Below are positions 38,581 through 50,126 of a DNA stretch of 64,000 nt, piece by piece. This DNA is from Cordia subcordata (Eukaryota > Streptophyta > Magnoliopsida > Boraginales > Cordiaceae). How positions within the stretch are numbered: the first letter of the stretch is position 1; each line of letters opens with the position of its first letter. Position numbers and translations under genes: made by a program. The stretch is from contig JAPTOF010000004.1 of assembly GCA_028554755.1 (NCBI GenBank), positions 3,086,501 through 3,150,500 on the forward strand, written 5' to 3'. The notes beneath the pieces were generated by a model, which was not told the DNA's origin, did no database searches, and saw nothing but the letters and a program-made list of their open reading frames with translations.

Positions 38581-40122
38581 TGAGCACAAGCCTAAATAGC
38601 CCGTAAGTGCATGGGACGTGTGTAGTACAGTGTGTGCAAGTGCAGGGTCGAATCCACAGGGAGGCTACCTTAGTTTAGTCTCTATGTGCTCGGGTGCCTT
38701 AAACTAGCTACGTGCGTGTGTGTACTTACTTTGGGATGGAAGGGAGCTCGAAAAAAGGAAAATAAAAACTAATCTATGGAGGAACTTAAGGGAGCCAAAC
38801 TAAGGAAGGAAACACTAATAAAGAAGAAGGGGACCTAGGACGATTGCATTGCAACAAGACTTGGGCTATGATAACAGATGATGTCTATCTAAGGCTCGGG
38901 ACTTCTATTGCCGTTGTGTTGATCGGGGGCTTTCTTAACAACTACTAGTGGTTTAACCCGTTAGCTGGATTTAAAGCTAAGGGCCAATCCCTCCTAGCCT
39001 ACGCAATCCGTGCTTAGAACTTATCCTCTTGGCTGGATTTAAAGCCAAGCACTAGTATCTAAACACTACGTGACATTAAAGCTCGATTAGCCAACACTAA
39101 CGTGAGTGAGGGATACTCTAGTCTAGGCTAACTTATCCGCTTGGCTGGATTTAAAGCCAAGGACTAGCACCTAAACTCGACTAAGCAAAGCATGTAACCT
39201 ATTAGTTGGATTTAAAGCTAAAGCCTACTCTACTAAGCAAAGCCATGAGATTAAGCACAATCACATCACCCAAATAAGTAGATAAGAGCATTTTAAGCAC
39301 AAATAACATATGCATATTCACTTAGGCATTTTAACAAACACATAGACATGTTTAATTTCCAATACATAGACATATTGAATCATGTCATAAATTTATGTAA
39401 ATAAACATGTATTAAGAGCCAAAGATCTACACAAATCCATTATTCAAAGCCCTAATCTAATATACAACAACAATCAACCCTAAATCTAGCCTAATCTAGC
39501 AACATATTTACAAGAAATAGAGAAAGAACAAGAAGAACTTCCCTAAATTCTTGCTTCCAAATCTGTACAAATCCTTCAAATCTTTGTTTAATGCTTCAAT
39601 CCTAGCTTGGTGTGGGGTTTAGATGGTCGTTTAGGGTGTTTTGTGAAGTGGGTAAAAGGTTAGGGTTTATTAGGATTTAAGAAATCAAAGTTCCTCCCTT
39701 GAAAATGAGCTGAAACGAGCTTTTTATGGATTTCTTCAGCGCACAGCCGGTCGACCGGCTCCTCTTTCTTGCTAGACCGGCTTAAATCATAATGCTCTCT
39801 GGAATGGCCGGTCGACCGGCTTCAACTCTTTTATTCTTCTTCTAAGTCAACCGGCTGAATCAGAATGATCTCTTCTTTATTTCTTTTCTTCCGGTCTTCA
39901 TCCGCTAGCTCATTTCTTCCTCGCATAAGCTTGAACCCTTCCAAAACACTCCTAAAACATGGAATATAACACTTAGTATAGTATTTATGCACCTAAATAC
40001 ATTGTGTACAAATATTAGCAAATATGCATAAACTTTATACTAAGCGCACTCAATTATACTCTAAACACCCTTAAATGTGCATGCAAAAACAAGATGCAAA
40101 CACGCACAAATGACACGCATCA
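38581..40122 (-). mobile_element. TG...CA element, 1.54 kb, possibly an LTR or non-autonomous retroelement
   Basis: Bounded by TGAGCACAAG and ACACGCATCA, with flanking CTATA (left) and CTCTA (right), a 5-bp duplication with one mismatch. The left part (GCAAGTGCAGGGTCGAATCC then ACAGGGAGG) resembles sequence I recall from plant Ty3/gypsy-type elements. There is no coding frame. It contains four copies of a palindromic motif (38961-39221) and two GGTCGACC-centred stretches near 39740-39820 (GCCGGTCGACCGGC and similar). Confidence 0.42.
38961..39221. repeat. Four interspersed hairpin motifs (CTTGGCT...AGCCAAG)
   Basis: Motifs at 38961-38980, 39028-39049, 39140-39161 and 39202-39221. The two central ones are identical: CTTGGCT, loop GGATTTAA, AGCCAAG, a 7-bp stem. 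The outer two have compensating changes (TTAGCT with AGCTAA), so the stem is kept. They are separated by 40-90 bp of otherwise unrelated sequence. Confidence 0.75.
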
Positions 40123-41974
40123 CTCTACATATAATGTTTAGTCCAACAGGCATTGCTAGAAAATGCATTGAAGGCAGCCTTTCCTAGATTAAGTGCTCTT
40201 GACTTTACTGGTCCATAATTTGGAGAACATGCTATGCACCTGAAGTTTATCAATTGATAGTCAGGTTCTGTCGAATATTCTAGTAGTCGGACTCCCCATC
40301 AGCTGCATTTCCCTTGCAAAAAAGAGTATATAAGTACCTTTTCGAAGGAAAGTATTGAAAATAATAATTAAATGTATTAAAAAAAATTTATTTTCTAACA
40401 TCAACATGTACATCAGATTTGCATGCTATTCTTAGTTAGAGCCTTTTCTAAACATAAGGGTGCTAAATTAATTATTCCTCTAAAGCAGCACTAGTCAAAA
40501 TGTACTATCGATTATTATAAAACATGGCACATTTTTATGTCATGCTTGAATGAATTTTCTTTGTCGTAGTAAGAAACTTCAAGGCAATAATTCATATCTA
40601 TCATATTCATTGGACTTTTGGAGACATATACTATTTTTATGATAATAATATATATTACATTCAACTATCAGAACATGAAACATGTGTGGTTTTCATATCT
40701 ATTCAAGGATTTCACAATCTTTACTTCTTTTTTTTTTTTTTTTCTCTCATGGGAAATATAATTAACATTTTGCACAAATCTTTACACACTAAAAGGGATT
40801 ATATTTGTGAATAATGAGTATAATGGGATTGAAGATTCTAAATGAAATATCTTTTTAATTTGTAATTGTTTGAAATTTTAAATTAGGTGATCACTTCAAT
40901 ATATTACAGCACCAAGGACATAGAAGTGTCAAAACGAATTTTTCTTGCAGCTTAATGAAACCTTTGGATTATTATGTTAGATTTAGTTCTTTTACATAAT
41001 TTTTCTTCCATTGAACTGTTGTATAAGCTACAGAATGTTCAATTATAATAGACAATTGGATCATTCTTCTTCGTTTAGAAACAGCAAGAGAACCTAGCTA
41101 TTATCTCTTCATTAAGCCGAGCCAAGAACCTAAATTTTTCGGTCGGTTTGTCATACTATAGCGTCCTTTATTTCACGCAGTAGGCCTTTAGCATGTTATA
41201 ATAGACACTATCATCAACTAATTACGCCTTTTGACCAAAATACAAAAAAAAAAAAAATACTTACTTTTCACTGACATACATTATGTTTTCAAAATAAGAA
41301 ATTATTGTTCCAAATGATATATAATTTATTGTACCAGGAGTATCTTTTCTATCGTTTTTTTTTAAAAAAAAAATCATGTCTACATGTATTGCTCAGTAAG
41401 AATTTTCTGAGCCTTATCCTACTTGATGACTGATGTTAAAACATTTTTAAAATAAACTAGTTTGAACAGTGCATCAATTCATTTGAAAAGGAGTTTGTTC
41501 ACTCAAAGTTTGCACAGATTCTTATCAAAAGGTGCTTATTCACTCAAAAATTATAATTATCTTATATAAAGAGGTTTTTACTACAAGAAAAACAACTTTA
41601 TGCTCTCCTCATACACATTTTTGAAAATATACAGTCACTTTCAAGGCTAATTAATTTCTCTCAAGAGTAAGACAAAGATTAGCAAATTATACTTTAAGAA
41701 AGTGGCCTTGTTACATGCCTTGAAGTATAAAATTTTATAAATTTTCATATTTCGAACCCAACTTCTCAGCACCAGATATGGTGCTATATGAATTTGAGGG
41801 ACCTTATATCATGGTTCTTTACAACGTGTTCCTTCATTAAGTATTGTGCTTCTCCTGTGCATGAATAGTACTCACTATTGTTTATGCACAATATATATTT
41901 GTTCACTGCCTCACAATTATATGTTCATCTCATATGTATGCATACTTAAAGCTAAAGGTAGGCTTTAATGGCAG
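40123..41974. other. Intergenic, AT-rich, no gene identified
   Basis: No feature with support. A CTACAAGAAAAACAAC stretch at about 41581-41596 resembles a CACTA end but has no partner. A minus-strand open stretch of about 55 codons near 40140-40320 was considered and not called. Confidence 0.4.
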
Positions 41975-42145
41975 ATTGATCTTGAAGCGTTCAAACACCG
42001 TGTGAGAGATATGGTTAAAATCGCAGGCGAGGAGAGAAAGAGTTTGGTAAATGCAGCGTGGCGAGATGATACCGGAATCTTTGCCGGCATGAGGAAGAAG
42101 ACGACAAGCTTTAATGGTGGATCAATATCTAAGAAGTTATCTTAA
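41975..42145 (+). pseudogene. Orphan terminal exon, 56 residues plus stop, unrecognised
   Basis: After an acceptor-like TTTAATGGCAG the frame opens with IDLEAFKHRVRDMVKI and stays open with coding-like codon use (NAAWRDDTGIFAGMRKK) to a TAA at 42143-42145. The upstream frame is closed by a stop at 41966-41968, as expected for an intron. No matching upstream exon was found, so it is probably a fragment of a gene, either captured by a transposon or left by a deletion. It lies 200 bp outside the MULE end at 42353. The family is not recognised. GC content is clearly higher than its surroundings. Confidence 0.42.
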
Positions 42146-42352
42146 ACATGATGTATATCATTACGATTATGAAGAAAGACAAATTTTATGGTAGTTTTTA
42201 TCCGGCGTGAAATAAGTGATGGTGTCATTGGTGAAGCAAAGAAGGAAAGAAAAGAAAAAGAGAGAGGTAAGGAGAGAGAAATGAAAGGAGATAGAGAGAG
42301 AGAGAAAGACGTGTTAAATAAGTGAGGGAGCATCTAACTCTGTTGGATCACC

Positions 42353-42475
42353 GGATTTTTTTTTTTTACCTAAATTTTAAAATGACATGCAAAACTAACC
42401 TCATTTGTAAAGGATTTTGAAAAATGACCCAAACTAGTTCTGGGAACGCGTTTCACGCATTCCCAGAACACAAAA
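42353..42475. repeat. Left terminal repeat of a MULE
   Basis: GGATTTTTTT, then AAATTTTAAAATGACATGC, then GATTTTGAAAAATGACCC: this order of T-run, TTTTAAAAT, GATTTTGAAAA and ACCCAAAC is shared with the arms of the foldback element at 50127 and is typical of a class of plant Mutator-like ends. It finishes in a near-perfect palindrome, TTCTGGGAACGCGT with ACGCATTCCCAGAA (42437-42467, 13 of 14 bases pair). No matching right end was found beyond the transposase. Confidence 0.45.
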
Positions 42476-42837
42476 CGCAAAGTGCAACGGAATGATGAAT
42501 GAGGCCGCGTTCAATAAATTCGAAACTTTAGCCCTTTCCTCTCATTCTCTTCTTTGCATTTTGAAAAAGATTCTCCCAAACCCCTCCCCTAGACGAAATT
42601 TTTAGTTTTTTCAACGTCATTGCGAGGATACCGCCTTAATCTTGTAAGTTATCTTTATTTTATGTTGTTTTTTGCAATTGTATTTAATGTTTTAAGTTAT
42701 GTAATTTGTTTTTAGATTGTGTAATTTTTGTTTTAATAGTTAATTTTAGTTTGTGATAAGTTGTATTTTAATCATTGTTAGAATTATAGATTAAGTTTTT
42801 GAACATAATTTCCGCATGATCATTAGAAATAGAATTA

Positions 42838-42838
42838 A

Positions 42839-42900
<62 letters not shown>
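42838..42900. repeat. (ATT)n microsatellite
   Basis: About 20 uninterrupted ATT units, followed to about 43200 by an imperfect ATT-rich tract. It lies between the MULE end and the mobile-domain gene. Confidence 0.9.
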
Positions 42901-43270
42901 GTATGATCATTATTATTAATCGTATTATTAATAATAAATGTTATCATAATAATTATTATTAAGATTATCATTATTATTAACAATATTATTATTTTTATGA
43001 TTAATGTTATATGTTAGATGTTATTATTAATTTTATTATTACTATTATTGATATTATTATCATTATTTATTATTATGATGATGATGATGATGGATGATTA
43101 ATGTTTTCTTTTTGTTATTATTATTATTATTATTATTAATACTATTATTGATATTATTATTAATAAGATTAGTGTTATCATTATTATTATTTGATAAAAT
43201 TAGATATTTAATGTTTAGAGTCAAGTATACTTAGTTAATCGTTATTATTATTTTTATTTTAGGACTCATT

Positions 43271-45543
43271 ATGGATACTCGACTTGCACCAGTAGACACC
43301 ACATTACTGTGCCACTTTCTGGAGCACCGGGTGTAATATTTGCAGGATCCATACCATTTGGGTACTTTTAGGTGCTATAGATCAGATCAGTCTTTGTTTA
43401 ATAATCCAGAGCATCCATTGGTACAGCAGCAATTGGTGGGGACAGGATTCCACAGGTGTTATAAATCTCGCTACCATCAGCTTAATCGTGGATTGATTAC
43501 TGCCATGATAGAGAGGTGGTGGCCGGAGACCCACACATTTCATTTACCCGTAAGGGAGGCTATCATCACCCTGCAGGATATGGCCGTGTATTGGGGTCTT
43601 CCCATAACTGGTACTCCTATTCCGGTGCTTGATGCAGTCCCACGCTTGAGGGACGATTGGGTTGTCACGATCCGTGATTTGTTGAGGATCGATGCAAATG
43701 CGGTTGCGGATGACGGTACCGGCAGTATTGACATTGTGGGGAACTCGATAAATTTCGTCCAGCTGGGGGACAGGTTTGTGATGCAGGGCACTCTGGATAA
43801 CCCCACTCTGCATTAAGCACAGTAGCGAACACAGCTGTGGATATTTCTCATAATTTGTTGTCACCTTTTTGCTAACATGAGTACGAATGTCGGTAATTTG
43901 TCCTGGTTACTGTTATTGACAGACTTTGAGCGTATCCGGCAGTACAATTGGGGCGCGGCTGTACTATCATATTTGTACCAACAGCTTGATCGCACCTCCT
44001 TCCGTCAATGTAAGGGTGTATGCGGAGCCGTGACACTAGTCCAGGTATTGGTTTGCATCATGTAGTTACATTTAGATTTTATGTATGTTAACTTTATTAT
44101 TACAAACGTTATTATAACATAACACATGTTTAATACTTGCAGTTTTTTGCATGGGATAGATTCACGGCTTTTCGACCTCAACTCCTACATCCCATACAAG
44201 AGCGGCTACAGCAACAGCAGTATCATTTAGAGCCTATGTTTTATCTCCCTGGTGTTTCACGAGGTGCACTGTTTTACGTGAAAAAGGAAATGACAGATGC
44301 ATCCGGAAAGTTAGGTTAAGTTGAGTGTCGGGATGTTATAGACCATCTGCAGCCAGACGAGGTATAGTACACTCAAGTTGCTTTATTAAATATTCATATC
44401 CTGTATTATTGAACACGTGCTTATTTTGGTTACAATTCATATAGCAGCCATTCAGGACGATACTGGGTAACCTCCCTCCGTATTGTGTTGCCGACAGTGA
44501 CGTCTGGCGTGCCCAGATCTCGCTGATATTCGGGCATATTGTTGAGTGGCACCGTCAGGATCATGGGTTGCATCAGTTTGGACTAAGGTTGGCAATCCCT
44601 TATGATCCGCTTGCACATGAGAAACATAGGGACAGGAAGGAAAAAGTTGAGGGAGATGCGCTGACAGGGGTTGTGGCAATGTGGAAGAATTGGCAGCGGC
44701 ACGTTTTACATAGACAGGTGGAGGATGTGCTGACGGCAGCACCACTGAGGACTTACATGACTTGGTACCGTCAGGTGACCATATTACATGTCGGTCGTCC
44801 AGGTACAAGTCATAGGAGAGATGGCTATATGGCGTCTGCACGTGAGGAGACGTCACTGGTGAGCTGCCTTTGTACTACTGCCTTTGTACTCTTTTTTATG
44901 TTCCTCAATGAAAATTGTGGACTATTAGTTGATATTAACAATAATATGATATGTTTTGTTGCCTACAAGCGTCTATTGTTCAGTATGTGGTCCATCATTC
45001 CCGTGATTTGCTGCAGCGTTACGAGCAGGGGGACTTTTGCGGCGATGCGAATTCGATGGAACATGTGATGCGACACTTGCAGCTGATGCAATTGCATGGA
45101 AAGAGTGTACTCCGACACACACAGCACGAGCATCTCATACAGCAGAGAGCCATGTGTGAGTTGCCTGATGCGCCTTCAATGCAGCCATTGCAGCAGCATA
45201 GAGAGCATCGTTCATAGCATGCTCGTCTCCCACCAGGTCATCACAGCCATTTACCCCCGATGCACCATTGCCAGCATATCGTCCACCCACACGGCCGCCA
45301 TTGCAGCGACCCACGTGGCATTTATTCCCTGTTGACTTTTCCAGCGGGGGTGTAGGTCAGATCAGTGGCAGTAGACAGGGTACGTTCAAGGCTGGTGGAT
45401 CATCCAGACCGGTGACTGATGAGCCAAATGACGGCGAGGAGGATGACGAGGCGACGCAAAGCGAGTCATCAGGAAGGTCTCCGAGCAGATACATGGCGGT
45501 CCCGGGACTACGTTCACGAACAGTTGGTGGACAGTGGTGTTGA
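43271..45543 (+). pseudogene. Plant mobile domain (MAIN-like, PMD) gene, decayed
   Basis: Begins ATG at 43271 (MDTRLAPVDTTLL), but an in-frame TAA at 43334-43336 interrupts it just before the conserved region. Conserved blocks follow: HRCYKSRYHQLNRGLITAMI with RWWPETHTFHLP, then MAVYWGLPITGTPIPV (43340-43816); YNWGAAVLSYLYQQLDR (about 43908-44044, donor at 44045); FFAWDRFTAFRP and FYLPGVSRGALFY (44143-44319); then a frameshift, DVIDHLQPDE, QPFRTILGNLPPYC, WRAQISLIFGHIVEWHRQ, HQFGLRLAIPYDP and a Ser/Asp-rich tail. This is the Aminotransferase-like plant mobile domain family (MAIN, MAIL1, PP7-long), some members of which are carried by transposons. Cellular members associate with PP7-type phosphatases and affect silencing. 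The stop, the frameshift and its location inside a MULE point to a captured, dying copy. Exon limits are approximate. Confidence 0.78.
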
Positions 45544-46168
45544 GCAGCAGGACCTACCGCCGCATTCATCCAAGGCACATGCGACCCAGGCACCAGCCAT
45601 AGGTACATGAGCCTCCGCCATGTCAGACACGTTCATCCAGAAAACGCAACGCACCATCCCCTGTTAGACATCATTTACCTGACCGTACTAACAGGGGGAA
45701 AGGGTCTGATCATTACACACTTGGATGATGTATTTAGTTTTCGAGCACTTTTTTTTCATATGTACTTGGTGACACATTATTTTTTGTTGAATGGACTTTT
45801 ATTTGGTTTTTTTTTTTATTTTAGTTACGTTATCATTTACCTAACAACGTTAATTAGACATTAACATTACAACGTCACAACAAATAAGCATAAAACGATT
45901 ACACAATAACATTACAACATCAAAACAAGTAGACATAAGATGATTACATATGAAACTTGTGGCAACTGCTAAACATAACGTATTACGCATTCTGGTTGTT
46001 GGGGCAAATTGAAGCAGTGTGACCTGGTTGACCACATGCTGTACACCTTTGTCGTTCACAGCGATCCGAGTGATCTATCTCGTTTGGGATATGCTGGCCT
46101 CCGGCTCGTCCTCTTCTCTGTCGAACACGACTTGGGTTCAGATGCAACGTCCATGCAGGCGCTGAAGG
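45544..46168. other. Spacer between convergent PMD and transposase genes
   Basis: Contains the 3' parts of both genes and AT-rich DNA. Two near-identical segments (ACATTACAACGTCACAACAA at about 45863 and ACATTACAACATCAAAACAA at about 45908) form an imperfect short tandem duplication. No other coding sequence. Confidence 0.5.
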
Positions 46169-48593
46169 CTAATAAAATTGGTGTCCAAGATAATCGATTG
46201 TCGGCCAATAGGTATCTTTGTACGATTTCACTGTCAGCTGTTGAGGTATCATGTTCTCCATATTAAACTCCCTAAACCGAGCAACAGTTTGCACATGCGA
46301 GCATAGCAAGTGATATTCAACCCACTTGCCGCAAGTACACATACTTTCTTCCCAGTTGACAACCTGGTTTGACGAATTCTCATTCCATCGCACTGGCGAC
46401 CGACTGACGTGGTATCTGCCATCCTCTCTGAAACTAAGAACGCGATGACGATGTGATGAGGTCTCCCACTTCTCAAAGAGCTCCCTCACACTAGGAGGGA
46501 ACCGATGGCCTTCACTTTCCAACTGCATGGCATTGACCAACCTATCATGAAAGTAACCTTTTATCTTCATAAAAGTATTAATAACAAGAGTCGTGATAGG
46601 TAACCCCTTGCACCGACGAGGACATCGTTGAAGCATTCAACATTATTTGTGGTCATCACGCCCCATTTGAATCCTTCGTCAGTGCTCATGGTCCATGTAT
46701 CAGCAGGGATATCAGATAGGAACTTGTGTACTCGTCTGCCAATACCATTCTTACTAGGGTCCACGGCAAGGATCATGTTTCTTGCATGCACATATTTGCG
46801 TGCTTGACATTCTCGGCCAGCTGTCTAACACATGTCTTTAATGAATTGATTCCACCATCTTTTCATCACATTGCTTCTCAGATGTCTCAAGCAAATGTGA
46901 TGTTTTATTTCAAGTTGACCGTCACGTATAACCCGTTCGATTGCAGATGCGATGCTTGCATGCCTATCTGAAATGATATACACTTGGGGCATCCCGGTGA
47001 AAAAGTTCTCACGCAAGTGATGTAAGAATCATAACCAAGTACGAATTATCTCTGCATCCACAACTGCAACACTTGGCAGTTGGCGTCTGTGGCTAATGCA
47101 ACTAGGAGATGACCCTTGTACTTTCCCCATAAGTGTGTGCCGTCCAGCGAAACAATAGGCTTACAATGCCTCTACGCCGCAATGCATGGACCGAACGCCC
47201 AGTAAACCATGTCGAAAATTTTTTTAACTTGCGTTGAACCTTCGGCAAACCTATATCTCACAACACTACCTAGATTCTTGGCCATCACGACACCAAGAAA
47301 CTGTGGGAGCATTTGATACGACGTGTCCCAATTGCCATACACTAGTTCAATTGTTTTATTCCGGCCATTCTATGCTTTTCCGTAACTGACATCCGCGTTA
47401 AGCTTCTCCTTCATGTGAGCTTGGATAAGCCCGACCTCATAATAAGACTTCTTAGCTATGAAATGCCTAACCAAATATCCAACCAAACCCGAGGTCAAAT
47501 TTCTGTGCCCCGATGCAATTATTTGCGCCATACATACATGTCTGGCGTTATACTGCGTAATCTCCTACTGCTTGTGCATTGCCTTCCTTATGACGCATAC
47601 ATACCATGGGCATGCTACATTTCCACTGTGTGTTTCCCTACATCGTACCTTTCACAGGGTCTTACTCGACTTGACGACCCTATATTCCTTTGGTATTTTT
47701 ATCGCGTTCTGTTGACTAACCCTTATCCCATCCACTTTGGATAGGAACACCATTCCTTTAGCCAGTTCCATCCTGTCGGGGTCTCATATTGGACGTTTGG
47801 TGATCTCATACCTGCTTGTCGTGTAAAATTCAGTCCTAGTAGTATGGAACTCCTCCGCTTCCTCTGCATCTATCTCCGCCTCTGTATTGACATCCGATCC
47901 ATCTACCTTGTTCTCAATTTGGTGGTTCAAACTTGCCTCTGAGACTGCATCTTCTTCTTGTTCGTTCAATTCACCATTCTCGTTTTCTTCGTCTGCCTCT
48001 GACAAGACAGTATCTGCTGCAACGTCACATCTCTCTTTCGTACCACCACCATGATGAGAGGGTCCTCCGACTTCAAAAGTGGACTGTGGTTGCTGGGATA
48101 GGGAAAAAGTGGCAAACTCTATTGTTATTGTTGCAATATTGATATGTTCATCTTTTTCATACGATGATGTTGCATTTAGGTCCAGCATGTTGGACTGGTA
48201 CGGGACGTCAGACATTTGTTGTGGCACATACACGTCATCAGACTGAACGGACTGAACGTCCACTATTACGTGTGCTACACAACGGTTCCATTCACAGCAA
48301 GCTGTGCCATACATCTCCCGCATATCGTCATCATCAATTATTGCACTTGGATAATAATATATCTGCTGCAATGTAGCATCTCATCTAGGGTCACAATAGC
48401 ATAAGTTAACCTTATCGATGGTCGGACGCAACCCTAGTTTTCTAATTACACGAGAAACAAATTGATCGTAAGTTGTATCGGGATGAATTTTGATTTTGCG
48501 TGGTATATTTGGACTTCTATAATCAAGACTGTAATCGGTCATTATTGTGTGACCACCGTAGTATAAAAGAACAGTAACATCGGTTGAATTCAT
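46169..48593 (-). pseudogene. MULE (MuDR-type) transposase, decayed
   Basis: Reads leftward from MNSTDVTVLLYYGG (start 48593). An acidic N-terminal segment (48371-47784) carries an IDVQS/DVYVPQQM region. The catalytic core is recognisable: WAFGPCIAA, stop (TAG 47174-47172), RHCKPIVSLDGTHLWGKY with the first catalytic Asp, AVVDAEIIRTWL, stop (TGA 47031-47029), then VYIISDRHASI with the second Asp and CLRHLRSNVMKRWW. NNVECFNDVL follows, and a SWIM zinc finger CTCGKWVEYHLLCSH (CxC...CxH intact) near the C-terminus, stop at 46171-46169. This is the MURA-type DDE transposase. At least two nonsense codons and several frame changes make it inactive. It converges on the PMD gene. Confidence 0.88.
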
Positions 48594-48717
48594 TCTTTCA
48601 GGTGCTTTGGTAGAAACTTATACTGACAAATTGAATGAATTTGGTAGAAAATTTATTTGGTAGAAAATGGAATGATGGGTAATGGATTGAATGATCCGGT
48701 GGAGGAAGGGGTTGGGG

Positions 48718-48725
48718 TTTATATA
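48718..48725 (-). promoter_or_regulatory. TATA box of the MULE transposase
   Basis: On the minus strand the sequence reads GCCTATATAAACCCC, about 125 bases upstream of the transposase ATG at 48593. Spacing suits a leader of about 90 bases. Confidence 0.55.
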
Positions 48726-50126
48726 GGCAAAAAAACGCATTCTATAGTGATCTTTGTGCTTTCTAATAAATGTCTTTTTACGGGTCTATCTCTTAATATT
48801 TCTAACTATCTTAAATAATTATCTTTAAGCTTAATTTTATTCACATCCAAGGTCACCCGACCCCACCTTTTTTCAGACTACAAAAAGAAATTTTGATTTT
48901 TATTAAAGATAATAAAACGTAAAATAATTAAACTCCAACAATACCTATCTGTCGTCCCAACTTGAATCTTTTTATTATTGGTAAATTATCATCATAAGTT
49001 GTGCTAACTACTATTAGGGACGGCAACGGGGTGGTAGGAGTAGGGTGTATTTAATCTTACTTTGCATCTATTAATAAAGCTCTCCTCTTACTTTTAGCCC
49101 ACTTTGCACTTGGTACAAAATAAACTCCTCTTACCAATTTTGTCCTTGTTAAATGAAAAAAGAACCTCGCCCCGTCCCCATGCATTGCCGATCAACAAAG
49201 TGAATAATATTATATTTTTTTTAAAAAATGCTAATACATAAGAATGTATTAAAATAAGTTAACTTTTACCCTAAATAAAAGAAATCTCTAATGACATTAA
49301 ATTTATATAAAAAAATCACAAAAATATATTCAAAATATAAACAAGATGATATAATGTTATAATGTTTATTTAAGAAAATATATAAGAATATATTAATAGT
49401 AATAAATGTACATATATAATAAGACAAGACGAATCCCTACCCTAGCCCAGCTAGCCCAACCCCTGAACTGGGGTAGGAGGAAACAAATCCCACCCTACTC
49501 TTAGCGGGATTTTTTGTCAAAAATTCTACCCCTACTTGTACAGTATTTTTGCGGAGTGTAATAGAGTAAGATATCATTGTCATTTCGATAAATTATTTAT
49601 TAATTTGCATATAGCAAAGGGGTACAATTGAAGAATACACGTGGGCATGCACTGAGAGGGTGGTGGTGTTCACCGTAAATTTCAAAAAGAAGAGTGGTAC
49701 GAGAATCCCGCACCCTCCGGTCAATCCGATGGGACGTTCAATTTGGACTCATGAGAGACAACTGATGTAAACCCCACATAACCCCTCTATTATTATTATT
49801 ATTTTTTTTCTGCCTCTGTTGTTAGTCCAACCTTGTCAGTTGCTTGCACGTGTATCTCTGTCCTCATGTCGGGTCCACTCCACTCTCCTTTCCCTGCCTC
49901 TTTCCTCGTCCACGTCAGCACACCTACCCCTAAATCCTCATGCATCGGAATAAAAATTTTCTTTTGACCGAGTAAAAGTTATTAATAAATTTAAAAATTA
50001 TTTATATTATTTCATCATAATTACACAAATAGTTCATGATTGTTGAGTGTTAGTTAATGAGGTCATGAGCAAATTTTTTCTTTTTTTTTAAATCGAAACA
50101 TTACGAGGAATTTCATTTATTATTAC
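48726..50126. other. AT-rich DNA between the MULE and the foldback element
   Basis: No coding sequence. The right terminal repeat of the MULE should lie here but none was recognised. GGGGTAGGAG and CCCTACCCTAGCCC-type stretches at 49020-49550 suggest another old insertion. Confidence 0.45.

Noticed and set aside
40140..40320. About 55 open codons on the minus strand (EPDYQLINFRCIACSP)
   Set aside because: No start, no splice signals and no recognised family; the opposite strand is equally plausible, so it was not called.
42142..42333. Minus-strand Ser/Leu/Phe-rich frame
   Set aside because: It is the antisense of a GA-rich tract and has no conserved feature.
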